Positions 59,644 to 64,000 of a stretch of DNA of 64,000 nucleotides are shown here, piece by piece. The notes beneath the pieces are model-generated. The model ran no database searches. It was not told where the DNA came from and was given only the letters and a program-made list of their open reading frames with translations. Source of the stretch: Terrabacter aerolatus (GTDB lineage: Bacteria; Actinomycetota; Actinomycetes; Actinomycetales; Dermatophilaceae). The translations under genes were made by a program, and so were the position numbers. The DNA lies in NCBI RefSeq assembly GCF_007991735.1, contig NZ_BJYX01000002.1, positions 248,001-312,000 on the forward strand, given 5' to 3'. Position 1 is the stretch's first letter. Every line of letters begins with the position of its first letter.

Positions 59644-59973
59644 CTGGTCGTCAACACTCCTTTGTGGTGTTCGTGAGGCGCAAAGGCCCGTCCTGATTGT
59701 TCCTCACGGCTCGGGCCCACGTGGCCGAACACCGCGTCGTTTCGTCACAAGGACGTCACGATCTCTGGACGAGGTCTGCCGTCACCGTCCGGCACGGTCA
59801 CTGAACCGGTGGTCGTGCTCGCGGTCAAGGACATGACCACTTCTTGTCCGGTCCGGACAATGACCGGACACGGCGCTGGCCAGCGGCCTCTCGGGACGGC
59901 CGATATCCTTCCAAGGTTCCGCACCTGCGCGCGTGAGACTCGCCGTGCAGCCAGCACCACAAGAGGAGACCCG
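59644..59973. other. 330-base divergent control region between gguA and proS
   Basis: No gene is visible. It holds an inverted repeat CGTGAGG/CCTCACG (59672-59678, 59702-59708) just upstream of gguA, four GTCAC pentamers on the plus strand (59744-59801; the first two, in CGTCAC, have an 11-bp period), the strong palindrome at 59844-59860, and a possible proS -10 in GATATCCT (59902-59909) with GAGGAG as ribosome binding site at 59963-59968. A clear -35/-10 pair for gguA was not found. Confidence 0.6.
59844..59860. promoter_or_regulatory. Palindromic operator TTGTCCGG-T-CCGGACAA
   Basis: A 17-bp palindrome with perfect 8-bp arms, followed by a third half-site CCGGACA at 59864-59870. It lies 184 bases upstream of gguA and 114 upstream of proS. 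Its size and symmetry suit a dimeric LacI-, ROK- or GntR-family regulator of the sugar operon. No regulator gene is adjacent. Confidence 0.6.
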
Positions 59974-61752
59974 GTGGCCCTGCACATGTCGTCCCTGTTC
60001 CTGCGAACCCTTCGCGAGGACCCGGCGGACGCAGAGGTCCCGAGCCACCGCCTGCTCGTCCGGGCCGGCTACGTGCGACGCGTCAGCCCCGGCGTCTACA
60101 CGTGGCTGCCGCTCGGACTCCGCGTGCTGCGCAACGTCGAGAAGATCGTGCGCGAGGAGATGGACGCGATCGGCGCCCAGGAGCTGCTCTTCCCCGCCCT
60201 TCTTCCTAAGGAGCCCTTCGAGGCCACCGGCCGCTGGACCGAGTACGGCGACAACATCTTCCGCCTGCAGGACCGCAAGGGCGCCGACCACCTGCTCGGC
60301 CCGACCCACGAGGAGATGTTCACCCTCACGGTCAAGGACCTCTACAGCTCCTACAAGGACCTGCCGCTGTCGATCTACCAGATCCAGACGAAGTACCGGG
60401 ACGAGGCACGTCCCCGTGCCGGCGTGCTCCGGGGCCGTGAGTTCGTCATGAAGGACAGCTACTCCTTCGACGTCGACGCCGCCGGCCTCGACAAGAGCTA
60501 CCAGCTGCACCGCGAGGCCTACGTCCGCATCTTCGACCGCCTCGGCTTCCACTACGTCATCGTCGAGGCGATGGCGGGCGCCATGGGTGGCAGCAAGAGC
60601 GAGGAGTTCCTCGCCACGGCCGAGGTCGGCGAGGACACCTACGTCCACTGCACGAGCTGCGGGTATGCCGCCAACGTCGAGGCCGTGCGCGTCCCCGCTC
60701 CCAGCCCGGTCGGGTGGGAGGACGTGCCGGCCGCGCACGCCGAGGACACCCCCGACACCCCCACCATCGACACGCTGGTGACCCACCTCAACGAGCGCTT
60801 CCCGCGGGACGACCGTCCGTGGGAGGCCGGCGACACCCTGAAGAACGTCGTCGTCACCCTGGTCAACCCCGACGGCACGCGCGAGCCGCTCGCGATCGGC
60901 GTCCCCGGCGACCGCGAGGTCGACGAGAAGCGCCTCGGGGCCCAGGTCGAGCCGGCCGAGGTGGAGGCCTTCACCGAGGCCGACTTCGCCGCCAACCCGG
61001 CGCTCGTCAAGGGCTACATCGGCCCGGGCGCCCTGGGTCTGGAGGGCTCGTCCGGCATCCGCTACCTGCTCGACCCCCGCATCGCCGAGGGGACCCGGTG
61101 GGTCACCGGGGCCGACGTCGCCGGGCAGCACGTCATCGACCTCGTCGCCGGCCGCGACTTCTCCGCCGACGGCACCATCGAGGCGGCCGAGGTGCGCCCC
61201 GGAGACCCGTGCCCCACCTGCGACCACACGCTCTCCGCCGCCCGCGGCATCGAGATGGGCCACGTCTTCCAGCTCGGCACGAAGTACGCGGAGGCGCTCG
61301 ACCTCAAGGTGCTCGACCAGAACGGCAAGCTCGTCACCGTCGTCATGGGCTCCTACGGCGTCGGCGTCTCCCGCGCGGTGGCCTGCGTCGTCGAGGGCAA
61401 CCACGACGAGTCGGGCATCATCTGGCCCCGCGAGCTGGCGCCCGCCGACGTGCACGTCGTCGCAGCCGGCAAGGACGAAGCCCTCTTCGTCAAGGCCGAG
61501 GAGATCGCCCGCGAGCTCGAGGTGCAGGGCCTCTCCGTCCTCGTCGACGACCGCAAGGGCGTCAGCCCCGGCGTGAAGTTCAAGGACTCCGAGCTCATCG
61601 GCATCCCGACGATCCTCGTCATCGGCCGCGGGCTCGCCGACGGCAAGGTCGAGATCAAGGACCGCCGCAGCGGCGAGCGACGCGAGGTCGCCGTCGACGA
61701 CGCCGTCGCGGCCCTGACGGCCGAGGTCACGGCCGAGGTCGAGCGCTCGTGA
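59974..61752 (+). CDS. proS: Prolyl-tRNA synthetase, bacterial type
   Basis: A class II aminoacyl-tRNA synthetase of 592 residues. Class II motif 1 region ([20 protein letters not shown]), motif 2 ([26 protein letters not shown]) and motif 3 ([16 protein letters not shown]) are visible. The INS editing domain (about 230-390) removes mischarged alanine. The C-terminal anticodon-binding domain follows. GTG 59974 is chosen because GAGGAG is six bases upstream and the product then starts with [21 protein letters not shown], the normal opening. Its stop overlaps the HAD gene (GTGA). Confidence 0.97.
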   Translation: MALHMSSLFLRTLREDPADAEVPSHRLLVRAGYVRRVSPGVYTWLPLGLRVLRNVEKIVREEMDAIGAQELLFPALLPKEPFEATGRWTEYGDNIFRLQDRKGADHLLGPTHEEMFTLTVKDLYSSYKDLPLSIYQIQTKYRDEARPRAGVLRGREFVMKDSYSFDVDAAGLDKSYQLHREAYVRIFDRLGFHYVIVEAMAGAMGGSKSEEFLATAEVGEDTYVHCTSCGYAANVEAVRVPAPSPVGWEDVPAAHAEDTPDTPTIDTLVTHLNERFPRDDRPWEAGDTLKNVVVTLVNPDGTREPLAIGVPGDREVDEKRLGAQVEPAEVEAFTEADFAANPALVKGYIGPGALGLEGSSGIRYLLDPRIAEGTRWVTGADVAGQHVIDLVAGRDFSADGTIEAAEVRPGDPCPTCDHTLSAARGIEMGHVFQLGTKYAEALDLKVLDQNGKLVTVVMGSYGVGVSRAVACVVEGNHDESGIIWPRELAPADVHVVAAGKDEALFVKAEEIARELEVQGLSVLVDDRKGVSPGVKFKDSELIGIPTILVIGRGLADGKVEIKDRRSGERREVAVDDAVAALTAEVTAEVERS

Positions 61753-62534
61753 CGGCGTCGCCCCGGCCCGTCGAGGCGGTGGTCTTCGACTGGGGAGGCA
61801 CGCTGACGCCCTGGCACGAGGTCGACCTCCCGCAGCAGTGGCGCGTCTTCGCCCGCACGGTCCACGGTCTCCCCGTCGAGGACCCGGCCATGCCTGCCGA
61901 GGACCTCGCCGAGGCGGACTCCCTCGCGATGCGCATCCACGACGCCGAGGAGCGCGCCTGGCGACGGGGACGCGAGACGCACGAGAGCGCATCGATCGCC
62001 GCGATCCTCGAGGCTGCCGGTGTCGACCCGGAGCACGACCGGCACCACCTCGCGCTCGCGGCCTACCAGCGCTTCTGGGAGCCGCACACCCACACCGACG
62101 AGCAGGTGCGCCCTTTGTGGGAGTCCCTGCAGCGCAAGGACATTCGCGTCGGTGTGCTGTCCAACACCATCTGGACCCGCGACTACCACCGTGAGGTCTT
62201 CGAGCGCGACGGGGTGCTCGACCTGCTCGATGCCGACGTCTACTCCTCGGAGATCCACGTCGTGAAGCCGCACCCCGACGCCTTCCGGGCGGTGTGCGAG
62301 GCCCTGGACGTCGTCCCGGAGCACGCGGTCTACGTCGGGGACCGGATCTTCGAGGACGTCCACGGCCCACAGCAGGTCGGGATGCGCGCCATCCTCGTGC
62401 CCCACTCCGACATCCCGGCCAACCAGCGCACGGCGGTCGACGCGCGCCCCGACGCCGTCGCCCACGAGCTGCTCGACGTCGCCGGCATCGTCGCCCTCTG
62501 GAACCACGAGGCCAGGGAGGCGGGTGAGGCGTGA
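61749..62534 (+). CDS. HAD-superfamily hydrolase lacking the second motif I aspartate
   Basis: A 261-residue HAD protein. Motif I reads [12 protein letters not shown] with nucleophile D14, but the usual second Asp (DxD) is Gly16, which argues against simple phosphatase activity. Motif II is VGVLSNTIW, motif III the Lys in [10 protein letters not shown] and motif [19 protein letters not shown]. The cap domain is helical (about 20-110) with many charged residues. It is translationally coupled to proS and to the TauE-like gene. Substrate unknown; dehalogenase-like or phosphonatase-like chemistry is possible. Confidence 0.85.
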   Translation: MTASPRPVEAVVFDWGGTLTPWHEVDLPQQWRVFARTVHGLPVEDPAMPAEDLAEADSLAMRIHDAEERAWRRGRETHESASIAAILEAAGVDPEHDRHHLALAAYQRFWEPHTHTDEQVRPLWESLQRKDIRVGVLSNTIWTRDYHREVFERDGVLDLLDADVYSSEIHVVKPHPDAFRAVCEALDVVPEHAVYVGDRIFEDVHGPQQVGMRAILVPHSDIPANQRTAVDARPDAVAHELLDVAGIVALWNHEAREAGEA

Positions 62535-63313
62535 GCGACCCCACGCTCACGACTCTGGCCCTGCTCGCCGCCGCAGCGTTCGTCGCCGGCTGGATCGATG
62601 CCGTCGTCGGGGGCGGCGGCCTCGTGCAGCTCCCGGCCCTCCTCATCGGCCTGCCCGGTGCCTCGCCTGCGCAGCTGCTCGCCACGAACAAGTTCGGCTC
62701 GATCTTCGGCACGGCGACGAGCTCGGTGACCTACTACCGCCGGGTGCGGCCCGACCTGCGCACGGCCCTGCCGATGGCCGCCGTCGCCTACGTCGGGTCC
62801 ATCGGTGGGGCGCTCATCGGGCTGCACATCCCCAAGGCCGCCTTCAACCCGATCATCCTCGTGCTCCTCGTCCTCGTCGGCGCCTACACGCTCTTCAAGC
62901 CCGACCTCGGGTCCGAGTCGATCCGACGCTTCCACGGCGCCCGGCACACCGTCCTCGCCATGCTGACCGGCTTCGTCATCGGAGCCTACGACGGGGCGCT
63001 CGGCCCGGGCACCGGCAGCTTCCTCGTCTTCGCCCTCGTCGGACTGCTCGGCTACAACTTCCTCGAGGCGAGCGCCAAGGCGAAGATCGCCAACTTCGCC
63101 ACGAACCTCGGAGCGCTGACCGTCTTCGCCCCCATGGGTCTCGTCATCATCAAGGTCGGCCTCGTCATCGCCGGGGCCAACCTGCTCGGTGGCTACGTCG
63201 GAGCCCGGACCGCGGTGGCGAGGGGGAGCGGTTTCGTCCGGGCGGTCTTCGTCCTCATCGTCAGCGCCTTCATCGTCAAGATCGCCGGGAGCCTCGTCGG
63301 CTGGTGGCCCTGA
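62531..63313 (+). CDS. TauE/SafE family permease
   Basis: A 260-residue membrane protein with about eight helices in two related halves. FVAGWIDAVVGGGGLVQLPALLIGLPGASPAQLLATNKFGSIFGT is the first half-motif, and GFVIGAYDGALGPGTGSFLVFALVGLLGYNFLEASAKAKIANFATN the second. The family exports sulfite, sulfoacetate or other small anions. GTG 62531 overlaps the HAD stop (GTGA), making a coupled proS-HAD-TauE run. A link with the sulfur operon 50 kb away cannot be argued from position. Confidence 0.9.
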   Translation: MSDPTLTTLALLAAAAFVAGWIDAVVGGGGLVQLPALLIGLPGASPAQLLATNKFGSIFGTATSSVTYYRRVRPDLRTALPMAAVAYVGSIGGALIGLHIPKAAFNPIILVLLVLVGAYTLFKPDLGSESIRRFHGARHTVLAMLTGFVIGAYDGALGPGTGSFLVFALVGLLGYNFLEASAKAKIANFATNLGALTVFAPMGLVIIKVGLVIAGANLLGGYVGARTAVARGSGFVRAVFVLIVSAFIVKIAGSLVGWWP

Positions 63314-63440
63314 CGGGTCCGGGTCACGCCGTGCCACGGGTGAGTACGTCGGCTCACCACGCGCCCGGCGCCCTCACCGTAAACTTCCGGCACGGCTCCA
63401 CCGGGAGAGCGTCGCAGAGCCAGGGGAGGGGCAGGACAAC

Positions 63441-64000
63441 ATGTCCGTTCGCATCGCCGGCGTGAGCGCCCACGTCGCCGAGAACGCCCTGACGATCGAC
63501 GAGGTCGAGGCCCGCATCAGCCAGTCCAGTGACGGGTTCCTCCCGCCCAGTGGGGTCCTCGGCCGCCTGACCGGCGTGCGGCGCATCCACCACGCCGGGA
63601 CCGAGACCCAGGCGTCCGACCTCGCCGCCGCTGCGGCTCGCACCACCCTGGCCTCGCTCGGCCTCGACGTCGCCGACGTCGACCTGCTCGTGTTCGCGTC
63701 GGCATCACAGGACATGGTCGAGCCCGCCACGTCGCACATCGTGGCCGACCTGCTCGGGGGCCGCTGCCCCGTCATGGACGTCAAGAACGCCTGCAACTCG
63801 TGGCTCAACGGGGTGCAGGTCGCGGAGGCACTCATCGCGATGGGGCAGTACCACCGCGTCCTCGTGGTCACCGGTGAGATGCCGTCCCGCGCCGCCAGGT
63901 GGAGCGTGCGTGACGCGGCCCAGTTCGTCGAGTCGGTGCCCGGCTACACGATGAGTGACGCCGGCGCCGCGTGCCTCGTCGAGCGAACCTCGCCTGGAGA
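63441..64000 (+). CDS. 3-oxoacyl-ACP synthase III family protein, N-terminal part (cut by window end)
   Basis: The frame from ATG 63441 stays open to the end of the window (about 186 residues). It reads MSVRIAGVSAHVAENALTID, then LGRLTGVRRIHHAGTETQASDLAAAAART, LLVFASASQDMVEPATSHIVADLLGG and VMDVKNACNSWLNGVQVAEALIAMG, where C118 is the thiolase-fold nucleophile. The residues fit FabH-like condensing enzymes; the ACNSWLNG context and the long N-terminus also recall OleA, which starts olefin synthesis in related micrococci. The catalytic His and Asn lie beyond the window. CAGGGGAGGGGCAGG precedes the start. Confidence 0.85.
   Translation, partial: MSVRIAGVSAHVAENALTIDEVEARISQSSDGFLPPSGVLGRLTGVRRIHHAGTETQASDLAAAAARTTLASLGLDVADVDLLVFASASQDMVEPATSHIVADLLGGRCPVMDVKNACNSWLNGVQVAEALIAMGQYHRVLVVTGEMPSRAARWSVRDAAQFVESVPGYTMSDAGAACLVERTSPG

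Larger units (their letters stand above)
121..60670. repeat. Dispersed octamer GTATGCCG / CGGCATAC, at least 30 copies
   Basis: Plus-strand copies (GTATGCCG) start at 692, 7042, 9170, 11153, 14200, 16959, 18648, 20892, 27437, 31137, 41260, 44654, 48683, 50329, 51504 and 60663. Reverse copies (CGGCATAC) start at 121, 5942, 6422, 8325, 16112, 25496, 27181, 30626, 32757, 33021, 42342, 44710, 47839 and 54378. Inside genes almost all read as Tyr-Ala (TAT GCC) or Ala-Tyr (GCA TAC), although TAT is otherwise uncommon here. Seven copies lie between genes. Both orientations are equally common, so it is not strand-polar. The list was made by eye and may miss copies. Function unknown. Confidence 0.7.

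Noticed and set aside
121-60670. Octamer as Chi or KOPS
   Set aside because: Both orientations are equally frequent across the window, whereas these signals are strand-biased.
59782-62712. 976-codon minus-strand open frame opposite proS and its neighbours
   Set aside because: Composition is Arg/Gly/Ala-rich with no motif; it is the GC-rich antisense shadow of proS, whose class II motifs are all intact.

Overview
The window is a chromosomal segment of a high-G+C Gram-positive bacterium, most likely an actinomycete of the Micrococcales close to the Intrasporangiaceae (Janibacter, Knoellia, Phycicoccus type). The reasons are the strong G/C bias at third codon positions, many GTG starts, stop/start overlaps of the GTGA and ATGA type, and the gene content. 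The order rnhB, DUF2469, yraN, yifB, dprA, xerC, M23 peptidase, rpsB, tsf, pyrH, frr, cdsA, rlmN, dxr, rip1, ispG, GNAT, proS follows a backbone known from actinobacteria such as Mycobacterium. No rRNA, tRNA, CRISPR array, prophage or insertion sequence was found, and codon use looks even throughout. The window opens inside rnhB and closes inside a ketoacyl-ACP synthase III gene.

Layout. 0-5.5 kb: DNA processing block (rnhB to xerC) and a convergent M23 peptidase. 5.6-9.0 kb: aminotransferase and a large membrane protein on the minus strand. 9.3-11.2 kb: rpsB-tsf with a strong terminator. 11.2-18.8 kb: a monooxygenase-like membrane protein, a sulfide:quinone oxidoreductase/TusE/DsrE2 sulfur operon, a two-component system whose kinase is fused to a multi-pass membrane domain, and a class V aminotransferase. 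18.9-23.4 kb: pyrH, frr, cdsA, an SDR, rlmN. 23.5-47.5 kb: a long accessory stretch where the backbone skips from rlmN to dxr. It carries an opine-type dehydrogenase, a GlxA-type regulator divergent from an MFS exporter, propionyl-CoA synthetase, a LOG protein, an auxin-efflux-type carrier, a large polyamine uptake and breakdown cluster (33.0-43.6 kb), a stand-alone DnaB-like ATPase and a barnase/barstar pair. 47.6-53.1 kb: dxr, rip1, ispG, a small kinase and a GNAT protein. 53.1-59.6 kb: second accessory stretch with a DoxX-like protein, a frameshifted acetyltransferase, a methyltransferase and a sugar ABC transporter (gguA-gguB-chvE). 60-64 kb: proS, a HAD protein, a TauE/SafE permease, and the start of a KAS III gene.

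How the genes work together. The polyamine cluster reads as one pathway: PotDABC imports putrescine or spermidine, the class III aminotransferase makes aminobutyraldehyde, the first aldehyde dehydrogenase makes 4-aminobutyrate, and the second makes succinate from succinate semialdehyde. A divergent Lrp/AsnC regulator with a 9-bp inverted repeat between the two transcription units is the obvious control. The sulfur operon reads as sulfide oxidation to persulfide followed by transfer to a single-cysteine TusE-like carrier and a DsrE2 protein. A CsoR/CstR-like operator overlaps its predicted promoter.

Two window-wide patterns stand out. An octamer, GTATGCCG, recurs at least 30 times on both strands, far above chance, in genes and between them. 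Many genes also have a -10-like hexamer ending six or seven bases before the start codon, which predicts frequent leaderless transcripts.
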